Assembly (NCBI RefSeq): GCF_000003605.2
Contig: NW_003124960.1
Coordinates: 6,818 to 28,204 of the forward strand
Reading direction: 5' to 3'
DNA length: 21,387 nt
Source: Saccoglossus kowalevskii
Taxonomy: Eukaryota; Hemichordata; Enteropneusta; Harrimaniidae
The notes below the pieces were generated by a model. That model saw nothing but the letters and a program-made list of their open reading frames with translations, ran no database searches and was not told the origin of the DNA. The first letter of the stretch is position 1, and each line of letters begins with the position of its first letter. Made by a program: the position numbers and the translations under genes. This document shows, piece by piece, positions 1 to 9,035 of the stretch.

Positions 1-1590
1 AACAAACTGACCTCTATTCAACTTTTAGCTAAGAGTATTGTAGTACTGTTTGTAGTACTTTGGCCCGACAATCTGTACCAGGCTTGAGCTTATCAAAAAT
101 CAGACTCAACGGCTCGAGATAGCAATGTAAAAGATAAATTTATTTCGATACTTTGAAAACAAAATCAAATCTTACATCGGGTTTGGTAATCTTTGTCTAC
201 GTGACTCGTCAAAATAATCCATGTTATATTCTACAAAACTAAGTCCGAATCTAAGAACCTACTTAAATTACCTCTCAGAAATGTGAAGTGTGCATGTCAT
301 TTGACCGAATAGCGTTTTTTAGTTACTTAACGCACAAGCTGTGGACTGACACAGTTTTTGACACAGAACGTTAAATTGCGAAAGCATGCCAGGGTGTAAG
401 GAGAGGTTAGAGGTTAACTGGCCGAAGGGGCTTTATATGGGCTAAGACCTTCAATTGGTTAGGTCGTTTTCATTTGAAATTTATAAACACTTATAAATAT
501 TTTACATAAAACAAATTCACGCCTCCATGAAACCCGCTGTAATTATCTCCTGTATGGTTATTAATTACGCCGTTCTTTCAACGTGCAAGTTATTAATAAA
601 TAAATATGAAAAAAGCCGTACCTGCAATGTACGAGTTAAAATGTGCTATTGAATACAAAACTATATAAGAAATGGATCGATAATATATAAAAACGTGCGT
701 GGCAGAAACCTCCGTCCGCTAACGTGTCCATGTGTAAATATGATACACTTGATTTTCAGAAAGATGGAGCAACACCAATAATTTCTAATTAGAAAGATCT
801 CTCCTACTCTGAGTGTTTGAACTGAAACAAATGTTTAGTCTTAGGCACTGTCGTGGCATGTGTACTAAGGCATTCCTTCTCGTCAGTATAGCAAAGATTT
901 GAGGCATGTCTACAAACTATCACAAATTACTACTACTACACTGAGGTAGACGTTTTTCCCTTCAAGACTTGCTTAACACCTGGAATAACTTACCGGAAGT
1001 GTTTGTGAAAGTTTCATCAATTAATCAATTGAATCGAAATTTGAGCACTACTGGTCGATAAGATATATGCATTAACAGTATGGTTGTGTACGTTATTTAC
1101 ATAATTACATAAATTAAATTGAGCAGGATCTAACAATGATGCGTGTGTGCACTCATCATTTACATATGGTGGCGCTATTTACAAATTAAAATTACTTCAA
1201 AATGATAAAACCGACTCAATAATAAACACACTGTTGTTCGTATACGACGTGTAAATATTTGGTGGTGGTGGGGGGGGGGGAAGGTATAATAAATGATGTC
1301 CCGGGCAGTGATACTGTGAAATACACCATTCTCGCGGTATTTATTTTCTTGTAAAATCTTTTAATGCGTCCATTTCATTGTGGGCTAAATTTATATTTCA
1401 ATCAAAATAACGATATAAAAATAAAATAAATATAAAAAAGTCAGACACGGCGATCTGTGAAAATGGATAAGATAACTACTGTCTTGTTATCTCACTCGTA
1501 CTGCAACTAATTAGCATGTATAAGAATAGATGGTGAACGTGACACGAATATACAAAGACCCGACAGAAAGGCATAGATGCGCCATGTCAC
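1..1590. other. AT-rich intergenic DNA, no gene seen
   Basis: No frame here has the length, composition or splice context of a gene. The stretch is AT-rich with scattered short A/T runs. The only distinct local structure is the G-rich tract at 1261-1284, listed separately. Confidence 0.6.
1261..1284 (+). repeat. G-rich tract, possible G-quadruplex
   Basis: Three GGT triplets run into an uninterrupted run of G, followed by AAGG. The tract contains well over four GG/GGG blocks with short spacers, so it could form a G-quadruplex on the + strand. It stands out sharply against the AT-rich surroundings. It may equally be a simple-sequence slippage tract; no neighbouring gene suggests a function. 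Confidence 0.5.
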
Positions 1591-1596
1591 CATAGT

Positions 1597-2122
1597 GAAT
1601 TGATTCTCAGAGAACTATTGAAAGAAAAAATTCAAAAGTCGGTGGACCCAATACTACGAACTTAAGATATGGAGATAATACATTTTCGATAGCGGAATTT
1701 GCAGGGAACCTACGAAGTAAGAGAAAGTAAGAGTAAAGAATAATCCATAAACTATACGAAAACTGAATACACGGTTGACTCACAGGAGAGGAGTTCGAGA
1801 TGTAACTAAACCGCGAAAAACAATCTAACAAGTCATTTTACGCTACAATGACAGAAGATGCCAAATCCGAAAAAGCTAAAAAAAAAACGGCTCACACTTG
1901 CCAAATCAGCTATTATAGAGCCGTTCCTAAAAAAAGAAAAGGGTTCCACAAAGACCTGCATTAAATAGGAAGTTGATATGTGAGACAAGAATAAGATGAG
2001 ATTGCTGGGACATGTGATAAAAAAGGATGGCATGGAAACCCTAGCATTGACGAAAATAGTAGGACAGAGAAGCAGAGAAAAACATGAATGCTTTGGTGAT
2101 TAGTCTACAAGAGTGGTGGAAT
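1597..2122 (+). mobile_element. Decayed LINE (non-LTR retrotransposon) reverse transcriptase relic
   Basis: This is a broken 3' part of a LINE reverse transcriptase, read on the + strand in pieces. From 1597 a frame opens with ELILRELLKEK, matching the segment just before the catalytic box. At 1659-1682 another frame reads NLRYGDNT, a decayed form of the usual LRYADDT box, with Ala and one catalytic Asp replaced by Gly and Asn. At 1888-1923 RLTLAKSAII matches the linker that follows the palm domain. At 1993-2037 KMRLLGHVI and KDG, then SLQEWWN at 2102-2122, match the C-terminal region of RTE- or L2-like elements, where RLLGH.IRKDG precedes an Arg-rich stretch. The pieces lie in different frames, with stops and small deletions between them, so the copy is dead. 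The 5' end and endonuclease are absent. Family assignment below non-LTR level is uncertain. Confidence 0.75.
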
Positions 2123-2375
2123 TAATTAATAATGTAAGAAACTGAAAATTATATCAAACCACGATCACTCACCTTTAATACCTAAAAGAAGTAGATATAA
2201 TTGTGTAATAATAACTCGAGAATGTGAATTTACAATTAAAACTGTATTGAACAAGTGCCAACGCCTGTTTGCTTCTGGAATGTCTGTTATAGGGCGCACC
2301 ATAATATCATTTATAGACAAATTATTTGCACTACTGATCTTTCATAATTTTAACACAAATGTTAAAGTGTTAAGG

Positions 2376-2398
2376 GTGTTGACCCCTCGGGGTCACAC
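2376..2398. repeat. Short GC-rich hairpin
   Basis: Arms TGACCCC (2380-2386) and GGGGTCA (2389-2395) are perfect inverted repeats around TC. The pairing continues outward as GTG/CAC with one extra T on the left. It sits in AT-rich DNA and resembles the hairpins often found inside short interspersed repeats. No gene context explains it. Confidence 0.5.
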
Positions 2399-2464
2399 TT
2401 TGCCAAGTACCCTCATGGGATATCCCTTTGATACAATGTTCTAAAAATGTTCATCTTTTTTAGA

Positions 2465-3110
2465 TTAGACATCATCTTTGATTTCTAGGATGGCAGTCGT
2501 TTCATCTCTGAAATAACGACTGTAAACCTTGAAAAATATTTGGTTGTTTTTCACGGAATATTTCCAACACCAGGTGCTGAAAGTTGACCCTCTTTCGAGA
2601 CCTCCTCCATGTATCTCTCCAAAGATAGCACCACCGGGAAGTCTTTGCGTCAATATCGAGTGTTTTTCACATTCGTACAAATATTTTTTTATGTATTATG
2701 TACGGTGATGTACGTCACGATCACTCGGGACAACAATCCAATCAATTCGATCAGTACCTTTTCTTTCAAAATACTCGTGCATTACATATCGCAATTAGCA
2801 TAAACCTCACGATTTAAAGACAATGTAAGCCACTAATATAAAGTGGTAAAATTAAGGATATGGTCGTATTGTTGTAACAACAGTCGTAGATTTGTTTCCC
2901 GTCGTTTTTTAATTATTACTGTATTAGTCAGATATACAGGTAGATATACCACGTTATTTTCAACGAAATTCACCAATTTACCATCTCCAACGGTAGAGTA
3001 ACACTAGCATCATCTGGCAGTGTTTCCAAAGTTGAAAAACTAATAGTTATATATTTATATTTTGGGGTCAATAGATCCTATGACTGAGTGGTGTCACCGA
3101 TAGGTATCAG
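2465..3110. other. No identifiable gene; overlapping short frames on both strands
   Basis: Frames of about 64-71 codons exist on both strands around 2465-2803. None carries a recognisable domain or a clear splice context. The stretch after 2803 is AT-rich and featureless to my reading. I treat the frames as chance or as remains of an unrecognised repeat. Confidence 0.4.
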
Positions 3111-3139
3111 TATTAGTAGACCATGACATTAGATACACG

Positions 3140-3565
3140 GAAACCGCTATTAGAAGACTTGGCACAACACTTTGTAATGGTTTAGTGGAAATGTTTGATG
3201 AAGAGAAACTTAAAGACCTTTTGATGTGTTATGTGGCAGTAGAGTAAAGAACCCATGTCTTTACAAAGGAGTTATGGAGAAGACTTGACAACCGGCTCAT
3301 GATTAAAGTCTTTCACACGCAACAGGACTTACTATAATCAGAATTTAAGTACAGGGTAGGAATATACAGGTAAGCGAAGAAGTACTTTTGCTTTTACAAC
3401 ATAAAGCTACTGATGCAATGAAAAGGGCCATTCCAGTAATAAAGAAGATTTCATGCCATACCAATGTCGGTGGCCGATAACAGAAAGGATATATATGAGA
3501 CATCGTAGACGACTGTAGTTGGAGAGTAACATCAATAGCAACTAGATAAATCAAAACCTGAACCA
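3140..3565 (+). pseudogene. Possible degraded coding relic, unidentified
   Basis: Three coding-like segments follow one another on the + strand in a mix of frames. They read in part ETAIRRLGTTLCNGLVEMFD, then RTHVFTKELWRRLDN, then DAMKRAIPVIKKISCH. Each ends at a stop, and the amino-acid composition looks more protein-like than random AT-rich DNA. I cannot match them to a family. They could be a dead transposon gene or a dead host gene, or a chance run. The pieces lie just upstream of the small palindromic element at 3719-3787. Confidence 0.2.
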
Positions 3566-3718
3566 TCTGTATCTGCCACCACTATTTCGTAGAGAAAATC
3601 CTGGTGATGTGCATTTTGAATTTAAACTAGGAAGTGAGTGAAACTTGATTTTCAGTTTATTAAAAGTGATTCGACATTCTTAATACAATACTTTCGAAGC
3701 GGGTCTCATTTATAGTTC

Positions 3719-3787
3719 GTTTGTTCTCAGACTAGTAATACATTAATTGTACAATACAATAATTGTATTACTAGTCTGAGGTTTGTT
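3719..3787. mobile_element. Tiny palindromic MITE-like element with 7-bp target duplication
   Basis: Perfect 17-bp inverted arms begin CTCAGACTAG (3726-3742) and end CTAGTCTGAG (3764-3780), around a 21-bp centre that is itself nearly self-complementary. The 55-bp palindrome is flanked directly on both sides by GTTTGTT (3719-3725 and 3781-3787). A duplication abutting an inverted repeat is the classic signature of a DNA-transposon insertion. At 55 bp it is far shorter than ordinary MITEs. The following base is C on both sides, so the duplication may be 8 bp, as for hAT elements, with a one-base offset in the arms. No transposase gene is present. Confidence 0.65.
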
Positions 3788-4467
3788 CAAATCCAGAGTA
3801 CAGTCCCACACCAGGATAAGAACAACAATAGAACCACTTTCAAGTTAACACAAAACCAGTATTGGGGCGGACGATAGGATTCATTAAGCATTACATAAAT
3901 CCCGAATGATACTCATTCCTTTATTAAAATCAAACCGTCCTACACGATATAAGGTAATATCTATTTGGGGCATCCCAGCCTACGGACGCCGCAACAACGC
4001 TGATCTTCTTTGATTTCGAAAATCCTTAGTAGGATCTTACTATACACATCAACCAAAGTAAATGTTATTATTTGGGATAACACTTAAACCACACTCAAGC
4101 AGGCAAACCGAGATTACGTTAATCGTGTTTGTACAACGTAACTGTGTCGTTCTGCGCTCGCAAATCGAGGCCTGAAAACAGTTCGGTTCGGTTGAAACGG
4201 CGATTGCTGACTAATGAAATCAACAACTACACTGCTAACAAGCGGACATTATAGCTTTGTATTACCTACGACATAGAACCATGAAAATACGGTGTTGACA
4301 GGTTTCTCAACATCAGATATCACCACAAATACTATGGTTTGTCGTCCATTTACATTTCGGCCATTTTCAAGCAATTCTGTGTTAACCCAAACACAGTCAA
4401 TCAAATGGGCACTCATTGAATTTCACTTTTTTCAGTGATTGTAAATGCGGTATAAATAATAAACACT
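3788..4467. other. No gene seen
   Basis: The stretch is AT-rich with a slightly GC-richer patch around 3960-4200. A faint resemblance to the end of a jockey-type reverse transcriptase (IWGIPAYG near 3965) is too short to annotate. Confidence 0.5.
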
Positions 4468-4504
4468 AAATTTATAAATATATCTATATATAATTTATAA
4501 ATTT
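4468..4504. repeat. AT-only inverted repeat
   Basis: Perfect 12-bp arms AAATTTATAAAT (4468-4479) and ATTTATAAATTT (4493-4504) flank a 13-bp TA-rich centre. It could extrude as a hairpin. In such AT-rich DNA it may have arisen by chance or from TA slippage. Confidence 0.45.
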
Positions 4505-5089
4505 ACGCATTCTAGAGATTCTGCTGCCCAAATGTAAAGACAGACACCAAAAACCAGTAAAACACAAATTTAGACCTGGAAATGGTATGTATTTTACTTC
4601 CGGGAAAACTCTACTACATCCTTTAGCCAGTCGATTATTAATATGGAAGGGAAGCAACTGAACTGAACCGATCACAACGCAACGCAATGAATATCATTAA
4701 ATTAATGTGGCACACAAGAGGAAATAATTAGGCATTCACGAAAATAAATGTACAAAAGATGTGATATCAGGTGCTAGCAAAAGAGTGAGTGTACCCTGTC
4801 CCGCCGCTAGTAACCGTCATATATCATATTGACTAGACAATTCATGAAGGAACTTTCTACAAAAACAAAAATGATGTTGAGATAACCAGAAGTCATCTGT
4901 CATTTTCTTACAAGCTCATTTACCAGTTTATTTTTATTTTATTCAATACACAGATCAACAGGCTTACAAATCTGGACAAGTATACATTATGACCACCAAA
5001 AATTAGTATAAATGAATATGTAAAAACAAAACAAAATGTGCTAGTGAAAAAACTAAATTACTTAAAACTCTTCAGTGCAGAAAAATAAC

Positions 5090-5525
5090 ATTGTCCGATT
5101 TACTGGAATTAGTAAGGAAACACCTGAGCGGAGCGAAAACATAATCGACGTAGACGCTGATGACAATAAGTAATAACAATATTATGACTGCTTCCCGGTA
5201 AGCACTGTGCAATGTTTACAAGAGAGCAATATTTTTTGCGTTTTCATTTTGAAAGGTCAGCCGCAGGGCCCAGCATGTTCAGTATGAGGTTAGGTGTAAA
5301 GTTACATCTGTGGATTTGAAAAACAAAAAAAACAAAATGTCCTCGAACACTAGTTTTCATAACAAAAACTCATTGTTGCACTATTGCAAACATTATACAG
5401 TGCTCATCGACGAAACAATAATAATATTATTCCTTTACACTTACTGCAACTGACATTGTTGACTAGGTCGAGTGATCGCCTCGCTTCGCTCAGGTATCAC
5501 CGGTGGTAATTCTAACTAAAACTCC
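5090..5525. mobile_element. Fold-back / MITE-like element with long inverted ends
   Basis: The two ends are diverged inverted copies of each other over more than 100 bp. CACCTGAGCGGAGCGA near 5121 pairs with the reverse complement of the sequence ending TCGCTTCGCTCAGGT near 5494. Inward, AGCACTGTGCAATGTTTAC near 5202 pairs with the reverse complement of GCAAACATTATACAGTGCT near 5386. AT-rich AATAATATTATT-type blocks also match between these points. Outward, GAATTA near 5106 and TAATTC near 5507 extend the similarity, so the borders are uncertain. No coding frame lies inside. Long imperfect inverted ends, small size and no gene fit a non-autonomous fold-back transposon. No unambiguous target duplication was found. 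Confidence 0.6.
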
Positions 5526-8500
5526 TTGTTCCGTAAGAGCCCTAAAATGTATTACTTTGGAAATCCTAATACACAAAGCATTGAACTTATTCTCGTATTT
5601 TCCCATGTAACCTGTAAATAAGTTTCGTATCAATTAAACAGAAACACACTAAGGCGTATCAGAAAACTGGGAGGCATTAATTCTGGGCATGTGTAACTAG
5701 CCATCACTGGGTCTAACATGCAACCTGTAAATTAGTACAAAAATAAAGCTTTATTACATCCGCTGAGGTAATTCAGAAGAAAAAAAAGAAAATTAATTAA
5801 AATATCTAAGATTGAACATAAGTGGAGTAAGCGCAGTGGAAAGCAGTTGTGATGGAAGGGACGTCGTCGGTGATTCAAATTATTAAATACATAATAGAAG
5901 CAGATGGTGTTACTAGATAGGTAATTACATACATGAATGATATGCAGTATTTTTATTGTGTTTGGTTATCAGATTTTCATTTTGGAGAAATCAGCAATTG
6001 AATAGAAAACATCTCTGATGTCCGCAAATATGCTGTGATATGACCCGTAAATAAGCCCCGTCGCTATAGACGATAGCCAACAATAGATAAGTACGTGGTT
6101 TTGTGTATGTAAAACGCAACAGCGTTGAATCAGAAATGTTGAATGTTCGCTGTCCTTCAACGATGTATTACTCGGGTGTTAATAATTTGAAAAAAATACA
6201 TTGTCTGTGTTACAGGTGAATTATTCCATTAAAGTAATGCCTAAACAATTTACCATATGACTAATTGTATGCTGTATAAACCTCACATTTGTGACTGGCC
6301 ATTTCCTTTGCTGATCGGTCTTAGACCTTGCTGTTTCACTCTTGCCACCTCTAACTCTAACGAGTCAATTTCCAGTAAGTGCTGGGGTAAGTAACATCAA
6401 TTAGTCAATGTCTATAAATACATTTTTGTAAGTACGCAGTATTTGCATAACATTTGTGTTCCGTATATTTTTTGTTCAGGGTTAGTGTAAAATTCATTTC
6501 GTATTGAATGAGTTGTATTGTAATTAACATGTGGGTTCCATGTCGTGTTATGTATATCGCCGATTTTACGTGTCGATCACAGTTGTTACACGATTTTGCC
6601 GGATTCGTTGCATTTTCTCATAACCGGGGCATGCGGCAATGACCAGACCAACCCCTTTCCCTTATCTAATTATTTTTTCCCGAAAAATAAAAAAAGCCTT
6701 TATTTTTGTAAATATATTGATATTGCTATATTTTGGCATCAGCAAGCTGCACGGTCAATGTTCAACTTCGATTAGTGCGTTCCTTTATGCACGCACATCA
6801 GGGCAGCCGTGAATGTTATTTTTCGTGGGTATGGGTGATTAACCATTGAATTGGTTTCAGTTGAGTTATCAACAGTTGCCACACCGAGGAAATTGCCTGT
6901 GATATGTTAGCAAACATTGCATTGTCTTAATAGCGTCTTGTAATTCCCCAATACGTGAAGTACATTGAGCCGTGAACCAAATTCAGAAGTTATGGCGTTT
7001 GCGAGTTATGCGTGTTAAATATTGATTGATTCTTCCGCTCATTGATTTGTTTTATCTATACAAGATAAATTTCTGTTCCACATTGTTGATGTGAATTGTG
7101 TTTTGATGCAATTAACTTATGGGGTACCTATTATATACAATGTACCATAAGCATTAAGTAATCAGATATATAAAATTAGGAACAATCAAACACAGTTGAC
7201 GAGTAGATGTTTAGAATAAAGTTGAAAATTCGGGTCTATTCTGAGTTTTCGATACTTTTATCTCATGTATTGTGCTATGTCCAAGTAACGCCATATTATT
7301 AGCAACGAGTAAGTCCAGAACACTAATACAATTCAAGACAGCCGTGGTTCAAGTAATGTTGGAAGTTTGTTCGAACGCAGTTCGATCGAGAGAATGATTT
7401 TGGCTAACGAAAACAAATTCCGGCTCGGATATCTATTGCATTTTACTTGATATGCGAAGGCGTCCCAATAACTAATTGCAACTTTAATAACTGAGAATGG
7501 ACTAAATCCCTTTGAGTAATTTACATAATAAACTTGTTTTTTTTTATTTCAAACATTCTGCACGACCGGAGTCGAAACAATTGTCCCCACTACATTGCGT
7601 CCTTCGTTCGGCCGAGGTTTACTAAGTGATACCAGCTATTGATCAATCAGCATACAAATGTACACATTGCTCTATCTACCCCAAATTCTTATTCTATTTC
7701 ATCCATTTTTTTTACCTACATCACTTTATTTAACCAGATTAATTTTGTTACACAATGGCAATGCCCAACAACCCTTAGTGATCACGGTCACCCCATACCA
7801 TGTAATAATTCTCTATTAAATCAATCTTTATTTTGGAGTAAAAGTGAAACGTTTGCAAAAAAAGTATTGATTTTATAATTTACTTGGCGTCGCTGCTTTG
7901 TTTGTCGTCTTGGTCTTATACAAGGGCAGCCATATTAATCACCTCCCGGTTCGTTATATGCCATACGGAGCACTTTTTTTATAGCTGGGCAGGGAACGCC
8001 ATAATCCTTTTAAATCATCCGCCACCAAACTACTGTATATTATATGACTTTAACAATGAACATAATAAATATATTGTTAGTCGCGGTTAAAAAGTAACAT
8101 GTTAGTACAGCTAGCATCACACTGTACACAGAGACAATATACTAGTAATCTTGGCGGACACCGGTCTAATAACAAACAATACCTCTACAAGTGCGACTTA
8201 CCGTATACTTATTCACCATATGTTTCAACAAGACTCTCATTACCTCGATCTCAACATACAAATTTAATTTTCTAATTATATATTATATTTTCTATAACAA
8301 GATAAAAAGATAAATAAAACCTATTCACAGACATATGGGATGTCGACGCTTCACAGTGTCTGAATATAATTGAATACTCTCTGTAGACAAGTGGCTTATT
8401 TGATCGGCCGGCCACGTAGCCTTTTGATAGGATCATATCTTTCAGTGCGGTACTGTTATTCATGTTTTAGATGAATAATTATAACAATACCATGACATAC

Positions 8501-8720
8501 ACACAGGTCACGACATGTGTTGGGCAGAACAACACTATGGTTTCACTGTCCGAAGTGCACTGCTTCAAATTGGTTTATTGTTTCACTCTTGTCACTAGTT
8601 GTGATATTATCATGGCAAAATCTACAATATACGTCCTAATAAACAAATTAAATATGCATACAAGTACGTTTTCGTCGCATATCGCAGTGATCACGTCCTT
8701 TCATCGCAATGTATATTTTA
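5526..8720. other. AT-rich DNA upstream of the lectin gene, no gene seen
   Basis: Several frames of 63-88 codons occur on both strands, including 8471-8737 on + and 8272-8463 on -. The latter two diverge from ATG codons seven bases apart. None shows a domain, and the surroundings lack convincing splice sites. I treat them as chance frames. Confidence 0.5.
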
Positions 8721-8725
8721 ATGTG

Positions 8726-8744
8726 ACTCGGAACTAGTCCGAGT
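8726..8744. promoter_or_regulatory. Palindrome upstream of the lectin gene
   Basis: Arms ACTCGGA (8726-8732) and TCCGAGT (8738-8744) surround ACTAG. The site lies about 180 bp before the predicted TATA box. A dyad of this size could be a dimeric factor site, but that is inference and chance is possible. Confidence 0.3.
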
Positions 8745-8837
8745 TTACTTCACAGCGAGACTTTAGTTATCTTACAAAATAAATGTTTCTGCATAGTCAC
8801 AGTGAAGAATCCAAAATCCACTGGCCTTGCAAGTTGA

Positions 8838-8865
8838 TTACGTCATAACATGTGCGCGTGACGTA
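8838..8865. promoter_or_regulatory. Two opposed CRE/bZIP-like sites in the lectin promoter
   Basis: TTACGTCATAA begins at 8838, and TGACGTA lies at 8859-8865 in the opposite orientation. Both contain the TGACGT half-site core bound by CREB/ATF-type bZIP factors. They lie about 45-70 bp upstream of the TATA box, a normal proximal-promoter position. Factor identity and inducibility are inference. Confidence 0.4.
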
Positions 8866-8909
8866 TTTGCCTGGATTGTAGAGGAACTACGATTGACAGG
8901 TAATACGGG

Positions 8910-8916
8910 TATATAT
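8910..8916 (+). promoter_or_regulatory. TATA box of the lectin gene
   Basis: TATATAT lies 51 bases before the predicted start codon. A start site about 30 bp downstream would fall near 8938-8942, in a TTTCAATTCC context resembling an initiator. That would give a 5' leader of only about 25-30 bases. The start codon of the signal-peptide exon follows in a GACACGATG context. Confidence 0.5.
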
Positions 8917-8966
8917 CTATTTACAATCTCATTGATTTCAATTCCCCCCTCAGAGAACGAGACACG

Positions 8967-9035
8967 ATGCTACAGATGACTGCAAGTTGTTCTCTTGTGT
9001 GGGTTTCTATATTGATTGTAGTTTTGAATTGTAAG
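8967..9035 (+). CDS. Lectin exon 1: signal peptide
   Basis: The exon encodes 23 residues starting MLQMTASCSLVWVSILIVV, a strong hydrophobic secretion signal. It ends with AAG followed by GTGAGT, a near-consensus donor, in phase 0. An overlapping GTAAGG five bases earlier is a weaker alternative that would change the phase and break the join to exon 2. The ATG is the first after the TATA box. Confidence 0.65.

Noticed and set aside
1607-2033. Minus-strand frames of 66-74 codons rich in Phe, Ser and Leu
   Set aside because: They are the reverse reading of the A-rich LINE relic on the + strand.
3900-4070. Possible second LINE (jockey-type) fragment around IWGIPAYG
   Set aside because: Only a handful of residues resemble the family, the frame breaks quickly, and no second landmark follows in order.
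8272-8737. Divergent pair of short genes with ATGs seven bases apart
   Set aside because: Neither frame has a domain, and the near-symmetry comes from a short ATTATTCAT/ATGAATAAT dyad. Chance is the simpler explanation.
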